Counted from the first letter of the stretch, positions 1 through 10,120 are shown. The stretch: DNA of 64,000 nucleotides from JACJXF01 sp038316435 (GCA_038316435.1 JBBQAQ010000002.1:1-64000), one strand, 5' to 3'. Program-made: numbers and translations. The notes: generated by a model from the sequence alone, not told the origin.

Positions 1-35
1 GGATTTTTTGCGGGGTATGGGGATTGAATCATATT

Positions 36-978
36 TTAGCTTGTCGCATATTTGTTTGGTTCACTGCATTGACGGATTTGTATAGTATCTCCTTTCTTGT
101 TTTCCATCGTGGTTGTTACGCTTTTTTGAGTGTTCATTATCCGCACGATTTCGCTCCAATCGTGCTGGATCCCTTGCAGTTTTAGTTGGTAACGGATGGT
201 GACACCAGCCAGTAGGCCAATAATCCTAAATGAAGGTGCGCCATCGACGCATCATTGGTTTTGTGAAAGATCGGTCGTAAATCTTCCTGGCTTATTTCCC
301 CCTTTTTCTCAAAAGCCAAATGGGTGGCAATGCCCTTTCCATTGTCAGAAACTCTTATCTCATAGTATTGGTGGACAGAGGAGTATTTTTCTTTTATCCG
401 CCCGATACGTTCCCATACTTTGTCTAGTTTTTTAGTTCCTCCTTTACGGCTAATGCTGTTTTGTATACCACGGAGTCCTTCTTCGAAACGCTGGGCAAAT
501 TGGTTATGCATGCTGTTTTCTTTGGCTGCTTTGGCCTGACTCCGCACCCAAAGGTAATTGTCCGTGTCGTTTTCTACCCTGACCTTGAGAAGTTCGATGG
601 ACTGTTTTTTCTTGTCGCAGATTTGAACCGGAAGGCTATTTGTATCTGCATGATAATCCTTCAGGTGTGAGTGCGATACACACATGTAATCGTATTTCTC
701 TTTCTTCAGAAAATGGATGTTGGCTTCTGTTGCGCCAGTTGCTCTACTTTCTCATCAATGGGACTGAAAAGTGTTGGCGTCCCTTTAATCAATTCATTCA
801 GACGTTCCAGGAACAGTACTTTATGGTCAAAGTCGGGAAGTTCGGGCAATCGTCCCAAACCCAAAACCATACGTTGACGTGGAAAACCATGCTCATCGCG
901 ATAACTTTCGCTCAACCTAAAATGCGTATGGGTCGTCTTTTCTGATTGACAATATTTCCTGATAGACTTGATAAACAT
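36..978 (-). pseudogene. IS1634-family transposase remnant
   Basis: Read on the minus strand, this is a decayed DDE transposase. The N-terminal part (978 down to 706; begins MFIKSIRKYCQ, then SYRDEHGFPRQR and LGLGRLPEL) resembles IS1634-family N-termini. It then jumps, with a stop and frame change near 700, to a C-terminal segment with the phrases KYDYMCVSHSHLKDY, KVWERIGRIKEKY and HLGLLAYWLV. A second frameshift near 200 separates HLGLLAYWLV from its continuation (TIRYQLKLQGIQHDWSEIVR, IMNTQKSVTTT), which ends at a TAA at 36-38. A normal family member is about 550-600 residues; the central catalytic region with the first acidic residues is missing, so the copy cannot be active. No terminal inverted repeats were recognised. 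The family assignment is from memory of the family and is fairly firm. Confidence 0.8.
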
Positions 979-1055
979 GCCGTAAAGATCATATCTAATC
1001 AACTAAATTCCACGTGCACCTCTCATTGGCGAGAGGCTTTTACTGAGATTTGAGT

Positions 1056-1361
1056 TCATTGGTGATTGCCCGGTAATAATTCTTCCAGATGCTGTATGGA
1101 ATGGTCAGGTATGCGCTTGAGTACATTTTTTAGCCATTGGGTTGGTTCGATGTTGTTGATCTTACAAGTGCCCAGGAAAGAATATATCATTGCGGCCTGC
1201 TGTGCGGCTTCATGAGATCCAGCAAATAAATAATTTTTTCTACCTATAGCCACAGGACGGATGCTGTTTTCCACGAGGTTATTGTCTATTTCCCACTCTC
1301 CATTATCGATATACCGGATTAACCTTTTCCATAATCCCAGTCCCGTTTTAAATAAGAACTG
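1056..1361 (-). pseudogene. IS66-family transposase C-terminal fragment
   Basis: A minus-strand reading frame opens just after an in-frame stop near 1362 and ends at 1056. It encodes about 100 residues with the IS66 C-terminal signature: RYIDNGEWEIDNNLVEN, SIRPVAIGRKNYLFAGS, then IYSFLGTCKINNIEPTQWL. Intact IS66 TnpC proteins are around 500 residues, so only the end of the catalytic domain and the short C-terminal domain survive. There is no start codon before the conserved text and no TnpA or TnpB companion. It lies 78 bp from the start of the IS1634 remnant, so the left edge of the window is a small insertion-sequence graveyard upstream of citrate synthase. Confidence 0.8.
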
Positions 1362-1475
1362 TTATAAATTATCTGGAGCTGAAATATATTTTAATTCTTT
1401 AATCTCAATGAATATAAGGGTTCCGTAGTTCTTTGGATTTGTTATTTCACTAACAGTTACTCAATTGGACAAGTC

Positions 1476-1483
1476 TACTTTTG
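1476..1483 (+). promoter_or_regulatory. candidate -7 box for gltA
   Basis: TACTTTTG fits the Bacteroidota -7 consensus TAnnTTTG and lies 74 bp before the citrate synthase start in a non-coding AT-rich leader. No good TTTG -33 box lies at the expected distance, so this is only a candidate. Confidence 0.3.
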
Positions 1484-1557
1484 TAATTCCAAAAAATTAC
1501 TATTTTTACACTCTATGGTTCTTTGTTAATCTTTGATAAACTCAATCCGGTACGCAT

Positions 1558-2874
1558 ATGGCAAACGTGAAACAGCAGCTCCATGAAAAGATTTTGGCAT
1601 GGAGACCAAGAACAGAAAAACTTCTTAAGGAATATGGTGAAGTTGTAGTGGATAAGGTCACAATCTCACAGATTATAGGTGGGATGCGTGATATAAAAAG
1701 TCTTGTTACCGACATTTCATACCTCGACCCTGAAGAAGGTATCCGGTACCGTGGGTACACCTTATCTCAGGTTTTTGAATTGCTTCCAAAGCCAAAAGGT
1801 GCGGAAATGCCCTATGTGGAAGGTCTTTACTATTTTTTACTTACTGGGGATATCCCAAATCCTACCGAACTTTCTGAAATCGTTGATGAATTTAATAAAC
1901 GAAGAATCCTCCCACGATACGTCTATGAAGTGATCGATGCGTTCCCTTGCTGTAGTCATCCAATGACAATATTTTCCACAGCAATCCTTAGCATGTCAAG
2001 GGAATCACTCTTCAGCAAAAAATACCATGCCGGTGTAAATAAATTGGATTATTGGGATTCAACATACGAAGATGCGCTTAACCTGCTTGCTAAACTGCCC
2101 GAAATTGGTGCGTATATTTACAGAAAACTATACAGAGACGGGAAAAGAATCCAATCTAATCCAAATCTCGACCTTGGTGCTAACTTTGCTCATATGATGG
2201 GGATTCCAAAACCCTACGACGAAGTTACCCGAATGAATTTCCTTCTTCATGCTGATCATGAAAGTGGAAACGTTAGTGCTCATACAGGCCACTTGGTTGC
2301 CAGCAGCCTTTCTGACGTTTATCTCGCAATCTCTTCAATGATCAATGGTCTTGCAGGTCCCCTCCATGGTCTTGCTAATCAGGAAGTTCTTCGTTGGTTG
2401 CAGGATGTTAGTGAGAAAATGGAGGGAAAAGTTCCAACAGTAGATGAAATGAAACAATTCGTCTGGGAAACTCTGAAATCCGGACAGGTTATACCGGGAT
2501 ACGGACATGCGGTTCTCCGTAAAACGGACCCTAGATATACTTTCCAACGCGAATTCTGTCAGAAAAACCTTCCGGATGATATTCTTTTTACTTATACTGA
2601 TCTCTTGTATAAAGTAGTTCCCGATATCCTTAGAGAACAAGGTAAAGCTAAAAACCCATGGCCTAACGTTGATGCTCAGTCTGGTATCATTCAATGGCAT
2701 TATGGTATTACCGAATATGATTTTTATACTGTGCTTTTTGGTATTGGAAGAGCCATTGGAATTTGCGCAAACATTGTTTGGGACAGAGCACTTGGCTATT
2801 CATTGGAAAGGCCAAAATCAGTCACAACCGAAATGCTTGAGAAAATCGCAATGGGAGTTAAAACCGAGGATTAA
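1558..2874 (+). CDS. gltA: citrate synthase, eukaryote-type
   Basis: A 438-residue citrate synthase that condenses oxaloacetate and acetyl-CoA to citrate in the cytoplasm (TCA cycle entry). The three catalytic residues are visible: His270 in NGLAGPLHGLANQE, His317 in GYGHAVLRKTDPRY and Asp372 in NPWPNVDAQSG. The sequence is much closer to mitochondrial citrate synthase than to the hexameric E. coli GltA. For example, LDPEEGIRYRGYT, NVSAHTGHLV and the C-terminal ERPKSVTTE all have direct mitochondrial counterparts. The start follows a 196-bp leader without a Shine-Dalgarno site. The UbiD-family gene begins 5 bp after its stop, so the two are probably co-transcribed. The gene is complete with no odd features in the reading frame. 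Confidence 0.95.
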   Translation: MANVKQQLHEKILAWRPRTEKLLKEYGEVVVDKVTISQIIGGMRDIKSLVTDISYLDPEEGIRYRGYTLSQVFELLPKPKGAEMPYVEGLYYFLLTGDIPNPTELSEIVDEFNKRRILPRYVYEVIDAFPCCSHPMTIFSTAILSMSRESLFSKKYHAGVNKLDYWDSTYEDALNLLAKLPEIGAYIYRKLYRDGKRIQSNPNLDLGANFAHMMGIPKPYDEVTRMNFLLHADHESGNVSAHTGHLVASSLSDVYLAISSMINGLAGPLHGLANQEVLRWLQDVSEKMEGKVPTVDEMKQFVWETLKSGQVIPGYGHAVLRKTDPRYTFQREFCQKNLPDDILFTYTDLLYKVVPDILREQGKAKNPWPNVDAQSGIIQWHYGITEYDFYTVLFGIGRAIGICANIVWDRALGYSLERPKSVTTEMLEKIAMGVKTED

Positions 2875-2879
2875 TTCTC

Positions 2880-4769
2880 ATGGCGTTCTCCTCCCTTTCC
2901 GAATTCATTTCTGTTCTTGAAAAGCATGGAGAACTCATTCGTGTAAGCAAATTTGTCGATCCGGTATTAGAGATTTCTGAAATTGCTGATCGGTTTTCTA
3001 AATTACCCGACGGTGGCAAAGCACTTTTATTTGAGAATACTGGCACAGAATTTCCTGTCCTAATTAATTCTCTTGGTTCCGAGAAGCGCATGTGCCTTGC
3101 TTTGGGGATTAATAATCTTGATGATATTTCCTCTGATATTGCCGCGATTCTTGAACTAATATCAGAACCGAGGCAAACCTGGCTGCAGAAACTAAGTGTA
3201 CTGCCTTCATTGGCAAAATACGCAAGTTATATGCCAGTAGTTTCAGGTAAAAAAGCTCCTTCGCAGGAGGTTATTGCCCTTAATCCCGACCTTAGCAAAT
3301 TTCCAGTATTAAAAACCTGGCCATTCGATGGGGGAAGATTCTTTACATTTCCTCTGGTACATACCGTTGATCCTGAAACTGGGACTAGAAATGTTGGGAT
3401 GTATAGAATGCAGGTTTTCGATAATACAACAACCGGTATGCACTGGCACCGACACAAAACTGGTGCTTCACATTTTGAAAAATATAAAAAAGCCAGACAG
3501 CTAATGCCTGTTGCTGTTGCCCTGGGAGGCGATCCTGTCCTTACATACTGTGCTACAGCACCTCTGCCTGATCAGCTTGACGAATATATTTTCGCAGGTT
3601 TTCTTAGAAAATCAGCTGTTCAGCTTACGAAATGCATTACTCAGAATATTGACGTTCCGGCCGATGCAGATATAATTATTGAAGGTTATATCGATCCTGC
3701 TGAAGAATTCCGTCCTGAAGGTCCTTTTGGCGATCATACTGGTTTTTATTCACTTACAGATAACTACCCTGTTTTTCACATCACTTGTATAACTCATAGG
3801 AAAATGGCTGTATTTCCAGCTACTGTAGTTGGTATTCCTCCCATGGAAGACGCATGGATAGCCAAAGCAACTGAGCGCATCTTTCTTTGGCCCATCAAAA
3901 AAACTATTGTTCCCGAGCTTACCGATATGAACATTCCTGAATTTGGAGTGGCTCATAATCTAACTATTACCTCAATTGATAAAACTTTTCCTGGGCAGGC
4001 AGAGAAAGTTATGAATGCACTCTGGGGTGCCGGACAGATGATGTTCAATAAATTTATGGTTGTTACTGATAATAAGGATATTATTGAGGATTATCACAAA
4101 ATCCTGATTAAACTCTCAGAACTCGATTTTACCCAACATCTGGTATTTGCAAAAGGACCACTTGACGTACTTGATCATTCTGCCCAAAACATGGGCTTTG
4201 GCAGTAAACTGGGAGTTGATCTTACACTAACTTTGCCTGAAGAAGAATCAGTTTATAGCCAGATTAGCCCTGTTAAGCCTTTAAATCATAGTGAACAAAA
4301 AGAATCTATCTTAAACTCTGAGTATTCCAAATCACGATTTCCCGGTACACGTATTCTCATCATTAATGCAAATAAGAAGTTTCGCAAATCATTGGAGGGT
4401 GATATCCTACAAAGTCTTCATGAATATGGAGCTGATTATCCGAGAATAATTGTGATACTTGATGAGAAAGTTGATATTCAGGATTATCGTTTGGTAAGTT
4501 GGGTTGCTCTTAATAATATAGACCCTTTACGAGATTGTTCCTTCCTAAGCTATGATGAAGATCATATTCTTTTGCTTGATGCCACTTCTAAAACCTTTGG
4601 AATCAACCAATTCAAGCGGTTTTGGCCAAATGTAATCGTAATGGATAATTTAACTATCGCATCTGTAGATAAAAAATGGACTGAGTTAATTCCGTTCCAA
4701 TTTATCCCTTCACCCTCCCTCAAATTCAGGGAAATGGTAAATAATCCTGGGGCAACAGTAAATACTTAA
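2880..4769 (+). CDS. ubiD: UbiD-family prenylated-FMN decarboxylase
   Basis: A 629-residue member of the UbiD family, whose enzymes decarboxylate aromatic or alpha,beta-unsaturated acids with prenylated FMN made by UbiX. Visible landmarks are the cofactor-binding stretch GMYRMQVFD around residues 174-182, the glutamate in DADIIIEGYID, and the active-site loop RPEGPFGDHTGFY around residues 277-290. E. coli UbiD is about 500 residues; the extra C-terminal 100 or so are common in Bacteroidota homologues usually annotated as menaquinone biosynthesis decarboxylase. No UbiX partner is in the window. It starts 5 bp after the citrate synthase stop, suggesting one transcript. The family is certain; a role in menaquinone synthesis is inferred, since Bacteroidota use menaquinone. 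Confidence 0.88.
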   Translation: MAFSSLSEFISVLEKHGELIRVSKFVDPVLEISEIADRFSKLPDGGKALLFENTGTEFPVLINSLGSEKRMCLALGINNLDDISSDIAAILELISEPRQTWLQKLSVLPSLAKYASYMPVVSGKKAPSQEVIALNPDLSKFPVLKTWPFDGGRFFTFPLVHTVDPETGTRNVGMYRMQVFDNTTTGMHWHRHKTGASHFEKYKKARQLMPVAVALGGDPVLTYCATAPLPDQLDEYIFAGFLRKSAVQLTKCITQNIDVPADADIIIEGYIDPAEEFRPEGPFGDHTGFYSLTDNYPVFHITCITHRKMAVFPATVVGIPPMEDAWIAKATERIFLWPIKKTIVPELTDMNIPEFGVAHNLTITSIDKTFPGQAEKVMNALWGAGQMMFNKFMVVTDNKDIIEDYHKILIKLSELDFTQHLVFAKGPLDVLDHSAQNMGFGSKLGVDLTLTLPEEESVYSQISPVKPLNHSEQKESILNSEYSKSRFPGTRILIINANKKFRKSLEGDILQSLHEYGADYPRIIVILDEKVDIQDYRLVSWVALNNIDPLRDCSFLSYDEDHILLLDATSKTFGINQFKRFWPNVIVMDNLTIASVDKKWTELIPFQFIPSPSLKFREMVNNPGATVNT

Positions 4770-4834
4770 TTTTTTCCTTCACATTGATCGGCTTTCCTTG
4801 ATTTGATCGCTACTTTATGTTAATTTAGCACGGT

Positions 4835-7800
4835 ATGAGGATATTTAACATAACCATATCACTTATTATTGTGTTGCATTCCTTTTTTATTAAGGGGATA
4901 GCATCTGATGGTAAACTTATAGAGGCTGAGCTGTTTACAATTGAAAGCGGAATGTCGCAGACACGTGTAAACATTAGTTTTTGTGATTCATATGGGTTTT
5001 TGTGGATTGGGACAAGTGGTGGACTTAACCGTTATGATGGTTACAGCTTTGAAATATTTAAGCATATTCCATACGATACAATCTCACTTAGCCAGAATTT
5101 CATTCGATGTATAACTGAGGATGGCAATTCCAATCTCTGGGTAGGCACAGATTATGGGCTTAACTGCTATAATCGTCAAACTGGAAAATTTACTCAGTTC
5201 TTTCATGATCCCAGGTTACCATCCTCAATCAGTGATAATCAGATTCTTTCAGTATACGCTGATAAAAATGGCTATATCTGGTTGAAAACTGAACAGTTTC
5301 TTGATAAACTGGATACTAAAGATTTCAGCATTCAGCATTTCAAACATTATGTCAATAGCTTCAATAATAGTCCTGAGATCCAAAACTGTCCAATCCTTGA
5401 AGACAAAAACGGACTCATTTGGTTTGGGAGTAATGATGGACTGTTTTCTTTTAACCCCGGGAATGCTGAATTCACGCACTTTTTTAATAAGACCGAGGAC
5501 ATCCAGAGTTTAAGCAGTAATGTGGTTCTTTCAATATATGAAGACAAATTTGGAGTGCTTTGGATAGGAACAAATAGCGGCCTAAATAAATATGATCCAG
5601 TTCAAAATAGTTTTATTCGATACCTCTCAGGGCGCGATTTAGCAGCAGGTTCAGATCTAATCCCAATAAATGCTATAACTGATGATCTGAAAGGAAATTT
5701 TTGGCTCGCAAGCAATAAAGGAGTTATACTTTTTAATACAAACAACGGCACTTCGCAATATCTCACAGACTTCTTAATTAATAAGTCCTTGTACATGATT
5801 GGTCCGATAACAAGTCTTTTAAGAGATAGATCAGGCATTGTCTGGCTGTCAGGCTTTGAAGGACTTTTTAAGATTGACACTAAACCAAAGAAGTTTAAAG
5901 TATACAACTCTTCATTTAATAGTTTCCCTTTTCTTTCCGGGGATATGGTTTCCTGCATTTACAAGGAATCTGAAAATCTCATTTGGGTTGGAGTTTGGGA
6001 CAATGGACTTAATATCCTTAACCGAAATACAGGAGAAAACATTAAATATTTCTCAAATAATCCTGATCGTTCAAAACGCATAAGTAGTAATAAGGTTCGG
6101 TGCCTTTTTGAAGATCAGGCAGGAACAATCTGGCTGGGCTCTGTAAACGGCCTGGACATCTTTAATTCTGAAACCAGAACATTCATCCCCTTCGAAAAGA
6201 AATACCCATCGGTATCAACAAATATTCTTAACAACAGAAGAATATTTAATATAATTGATGATAAAAAAGGTGATTTATGGATAGGCACAGATAAAGGAGT
6301 ACTTCGCTTTCAGCAAAAATATAAGCTGCTAACTGGGTATAATAAAATTTACAGGGATAGTATTACCGCAGAAATGGGAATCGTGTTTGCTATAGCCTGT
6401 GACAAAGACAATAAAATCTGGATAGGAACAGAAAATGGTCTGATCTGTTACGATTCCGACAAGGACTTTTTTTACAGGTACGAAGAAACGGGAAAGAAAA
6501 ATGATTTGAGTTCAAGAATAATCTACAGCCTGTTTTTTGATAGTCGTAATACCCTTTGGGTTGGAACTGCCTCAGGTTTAAATAAATATAATCCTAAAGA
6601 AGAAAATTTTGAATTATTTACTGAGGCAAATGGACTATCAAACGACCTGATCAACTCAATTCTGGAGGACGATAAATATTGCCTTTGGCTTAGCACAAAT
6701 AAAGGAATTTCGAAATTTGATATTCAAAAAAATGAATTTACAAATTATGATATAACTGATGGTTTGCAAAGCTATGAATTCAACCATGCAGCGGCTAAAA
6801 GAGCCAAAGATGGTGAAATGTTTTTCGGAGGAATCGCCGGTTTTAATTCTTTTTATCCTCAAAAACTTCCCATCAACCCTTATGAACCCCAGATTGTTTT
6901 CACATCTTTTGAAATCATAGACAATAAGGGATTTAAATATTTTTATTCAGGGGGGAAGAATATGCTGATGGAGGTCAAACACAATCAATCCTTCCAGGTG
7001 AAATTTGCAGCACTCGATTTTACCATGCCTTCAAATAATCATTTCGAATACTCAATGCAGTTAAAAAACAGTGAAGATGCATGGGTGCCAATCAGAAGCC
7101 AGAATTCAGTGACTTTTTCAAATTTACCTCCCGGTAAATATACATTAAAGATCAAAGGTTCAAACAATAACGACATTTGGAATAACGACGGGGCTTCTCT
7201 TACTATTACTTCAATTGCTCCATTCTGGAGGACACAATTTGCTATATATTTTTATTTTCTACTTTCTGTGTTTTTGATTTATATTTTAATACAGTACAGG
7301 ACAAAGTCACTAAGAAAATCTAATCGGATTTTACGCGATAAAGACATTGCAGCAAAGGAAATTTCACGGCAAAAAGATTTGTTGAGCCTAAGAAATAAGA
7401 ATATTGAAGATAGTTTGAATTATGCCCAGAGAATTCAAAAAGCAATGCTCACTACTCCAAAGCAATTCCGTACAATTCTTCCCGATTCATTTATTCTTCA
7501 TAAACCTAAGGATATTGTAACTGGTGATTTTTACTGGATTTCGGAAATGGATGGAAAGATTTTTATTGCTGCAGCTGATTGCACCGGACATGGTGTGCCA
7601 GGAGCATTTATGTCGCTCATCTGTTTTGAATTGTTTAGGAAAATTATTAAAACCGAAAAAATATATAATCCTGCAGATATTTTAAATACTTTGAACAGCA
7701 ACTTTCAGGAAATTTTTGGAAATGTTGAGGATATTGCAATTAAAGACGGAATGGATCTATCATTCTGCGTCATTGATAAAGCTATGGAAACATTGGAATA

Positions 7801-8176
7801 CTGCGGAGCATTTAATCCACTGTATATTGTCAGGGAAAGTAAGCTAATAGAAATTAAAGGTGATCGTTTTTCTATTGGCGCTGATATTGGAAGTGATTTC
7901 CCGCTTAAAATATTTACTAATAATCAATTCCCTCTTAAACATAATGACATGATTTATATGTTTAGTGACGGTTATGCTGATCAGTTTGGCGGACCTGAAG
8001 GGAAAAAATATAAGTATTTACGATTCAGGCATTTGCTTCTTAATGTTCATCAGCTTCCACTTGAAAGGCAAAAATCTATTTTGGATGAGAGTATTGAGGA
8101 ATGGAAAGGGAATTCAGAACAAATAGATGATATTCTAATAATTGGCGTTCGAATCAATCAAAGAAGTAAAGATTAA
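4835..8176 (+). CDS. two-component propeller sensor with SpoIIE/PP2C phosphatase output
   Basis: An 1113-residue transmembrane regulator. A signal peptide or N-terminal anchor (residues 1-24) is followed by about a dozen propeller repeats of the LWIGTSGGLNRYD type up to about residue 670, then a Y_Y_Y-like beta-sandwich (about 690-790). One membrane helix lies near 800-825, followed by a short coiled coil and a SpoIIE-type serine phosphatase domain (about 880-1110; GDFYWIS, AADCTGHGVPGAFMS, MFSDGYADQFGG). The aspartates and glycines expected at the metal site are present. The architecture implies a periplasmic sensor that controls a cytoplasmic Ser/Thr phosphatase, possibly acting on an anti-sigma or anti-anti-sigma pathway. 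The ligand is unknown. Its 3' end overlaps the convergent kinase gene by 4 bp. Confidence 0.9.
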   Translation: MRIFNITISLIIVLHSFFIKGIASDGKLIEAELFTIESGMSQTRVNISFCDSYGFLWIGTSGGLNRYDGYSFEIFKHIPYDTISLSQNFIRCITEDGNSNLWVGTDYGLNCYNRQTGKFTQFFHDPRLPSSISDNQILSVYADKNGYIWLKTEQFLDKLDTKDFSIQHFKHYVNSFNNSPEIQNCPILEDKNGLIWFGSNDGLFSFNPGNAEFTHFFNKTEDIQSLSSNVVLSIYEDKFGVLWIGTNSGLNKYDPVQNSFIRYLSGRDLAAGSDLIPINAITDDLKGNFWLASNKGVILFNTNNGTSQYLTDFLINKSLYMIGPITSLLRDRSGIVWLSGFEGLFKIDTKPKKFKVYNSSFNSFPFLSGDMVSCIYKESENLIWVGVWDNGLNILNRNTGENIKYFSNNPDRSKRISSNKVRCLFEDQAGTIWLGSVNGLDIFNSETRTFIPFEKKYPSVSTNILNNRRIFNIIDDKKGDLWIGTDKGVLRFQQKYKLLTGYNKIYRDSITAEMGIVFAIACDKDNKIWIGTENGLICYDSDKDFFYRYEETGKKNDLSSRIIYSLFFDSRNTLWVGTASGLNKYNPKEENFELFTEANGLSNDLINSILEDDKYCLWLSTNKGISKFDIQKNEFTNYDITDGLQSYEFNHAAAKRAKDGEMFFGGIAGFNSFYPQKLPINPYEPQIVFTSFEIIDNKGFKYFYSGGKNMLMEVKHNQSFQVKFAALDFTMPSNNHFEYSMQLKNSEDAWVPIRSQNSVTFSNLPPGKYTLKIKGSNNNDIWNNDGASLTITSIAPFWRTQFAIYFYFLLSVFLIYILIQYRTKSLRKSNRILRDKDIAAKEISRQKDLLSLRNKNIEDSLNYAQRIQKAMLTTPKQFRTILPDSFILHKPKDIVTGDFYWISEMDGKIFIAAADCTGHGVPGAFMSLICFELFRKIIKTEKIYNPADILNTLNSNFQEIFGNVEDIAIKDGMDLSFCVIDKAMETLEYCGAFNPLYIVRESKLIEIKGDRFSIGADIGSDFPLKIFTNNQFPLKHNDMIYMFSDGYADQFGGPEGKKYKYLRFRHLLLNVHQLPLERQKSILDESIEEWKGNSEQIDDILIIGVRINQRSKD

Positions 8177-9864
8177 CGTGATTTCTTATTCAATAATACT
8201 ATCATTTTCTGGATTAGTATATCTACCTGAAATGGCTTGCTGATATAGTCATTCATTCCAACTGCAAGACAATTCTCCCTATCACCTGCTAAAGCATTTG
8301 CAGTGATCGCAATTATCGGAGTCTGAATGTTAGAGGTTGATTCTATTTCCCGAATTTTCTTTGTTGCAACTATACCATCCATAACTGGCATCTGAATATC
8401 CATCAGAATAAGATCATATTTCGAAGTCCCGAATTTTGCAAGTGCTTCTTTTCCGTTACTGGCAAGGTCAATATTTTTAACCATTCCTTTAAGTGAAAGA
8501 ATTACAATCTTCTGATTAATCAGATTGTCTTCCACAAGCAAAATATTAGCATCCTTTAAGGTGATTGCCTTTGAATCATCGAAACGGGTTTTTTCCGTAA
8601 AATCTTCGAGTCTTCGGGAAAGATCTTTATGAAATCCAAGTATAAAACTATAATAATCAATATTATCCTTGTGTTCGAGAGTCAATAACCCGTAAGAAAA
8701 TTCAATTAATTTTTTAGTATTTAGGAGATCGGAATCTGAAATATTTGCATATGAAATTTCTGTGTCAGTACCGGGAGTTAATGGCCTTTGCGAAACTTCA
8801 AGATTAAAAGATATCTTAATTTCTGATTTTGTCTCTTTCTCTGGAAATACTTTAATCAGCACTTCATTAGTAATCATTTTATTAGAGAATAAAATGCCCT
8901 GAAGGAGATTAAGAAATATCTGTTTAAGTTTAATAGGGTCACCTATCAGATAATTCTGAATATTTGGAGAAATATCAAGAATAATTTTTGCTTCTGACTT
9001 ATTGGAAAAGATGGTTGAAATACTGTTAAGCGTTGGAAGTAGGTTGAAACTAATGAAACTCTCCTTTATTTTAAAAAGCTCCGGTTGAGAGAAATCTACT
9101 ATTTTATTTACTGCTTCAAGAAGGTTATTTGTTGATGCTCTTAAAGTATCAATAAGCTCTTTTTGATTACTATCCAGACTTGAATTGTAAATTAGATTAT
9201 TTACAAGAATTATATTGCTTAAGGAAGTACGCAGCTGATGCGACAAATTTGAGATAAATTCATTTTTTTGCTTTAGTGCAAGCTCAGAATTTATCGATTT
9301 TTCAAGTAGTTCTTTAACTTCCTTGGTCTTACTATCTTCTACTAGTAGCATAATTAAAATTACCATCAAATAGATGAAAAAGAAGATAACATTAAATAGT
9401 ATACTTGTGTTAATTGCTACATACTGATTTGGTATGAAGAGGCCTGCAATCAATGAAAAGGCAAGCACAAATGATAGAACAATACCGTTTCTCGAACCCT
9501 GAAGTTTTATTGCAACAAAAGGGTAAAACAGTATAAAAATCCAGACTGATGGGATTTTCCCACTAAACCAAAAGATGTATAAAGAAACCGGAATAATAAG
9601 AATTAAGAGTACTCTGGAAGCAATGGAAATGTTATTTATGGGTGGGAAGGCTATTCTTGCAGAAAGAGTCAAAACAAGTACCGAAGCAAATACAACTGTT
9701 GACGTAATATCATCTTGCAAAAACTGACTTAATCCAAAAATTGAAAGTATTGCCGAAAATAAAAATAAAGATATATTATAGAAAAATACCTGGTCTCTGG
9801 TTTTCTCATCACTAATAAATAAACCAGAGCTAAAGAATTTTTTTAAAATTGTAACCAGGTTCAT
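8173..9864 (-). CDS. hybrid histidine kinase with degenerate ATPase domain and receiver
   Basis: A 563-residue membrane protein. Six hydrophobic segments span residues about 26-175. A HisKA-like helix follows with NEFISNLSHQLRTSLSNI (phospho-acceptor His209), then a HATPase-like region (about 270-415) and a C-terminal receiver domain (about 438-560) with Asp489 in LMDIQMP and Lys543 in SKPF. The receiver looks fully functional. The kinase core does not. The acidic residue that normally follows the histidine is Gln210, the N-box reads IFLNLLQGIL rather than NLLxNAxKF, and no DxGxG or GxGLG motifs are seen. It may act as a phosphatase or scaffold, or signal through its receiver only. It faces the phosphatase sensor tail to tail with a 4-bp overlap of stops. 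Confidence 0.82.
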   Translation of the reverse strand: MNLVTILKKFFSSGLFISDEKTRDQVFFYNISLFLFSAILSIFGLSQFLQDDITSTVVFASVLVLTLSARIAFPPINNISIASRVLLILIIPVSLYIFWFSGKIPSVWIFILFYPFVAIKLQGSRNGIVLSFVLAFSLIAGLFIPNQYVAINTSILFNVIFFFIYLMVILIMLLVEDSKTKEVKELLEKSINSELALKQKNEFISNLSHQLRTSLSNIILVNNLIYNSSLDSNQKELIDTLRASTNNLLEAVNKIVDFSQPELFKIKESFISFNLLPTLNSISTIFSNKSEAKIILDISPNIQNYLIGDPIKLKQIFLNLLQGILFSNKMITNEVLIKVFPEKETKSEIKISFNLEVSQRPLTPGTDTEISYANISDSDLLNTKKLIEFSYGLLTLEHKDNIDYYSFILGFHKDLSRRLEDFTEKTRFDDSKAITLKDANILLVEDNLINQKIVILSLKGMVKNIDLASNGKEALAKFGTSKYDLILMDIQMPVMDGIVATKKIREIESTSNIQTPIIAITANALAGDRENCLAVGMNDYISKPFQVDILIQKMIVLLNKKSR

Positions 9865-10120
9865 ATTAAATGATAATTTTGGAATGAAACTTGCACGAAT
9901 TTAATTAATTCTGCGACAAGGTAAAAATAGTTTGTGAATTTGAATGCAAATAATTGACTACATATGCTAATATTTCTTATTAATGCGCTTTAAATGGGCG
10001 TTATTGTATATTTTAAGAGAATTGAAATTTAATTCGTTCGAGTTTCTTTTTATTAAAAGGCTTAATTGGTACTTTTGACTTCAGTTTTACAATAAATTGG
10101 TAAATATTTCAGATTAATTC

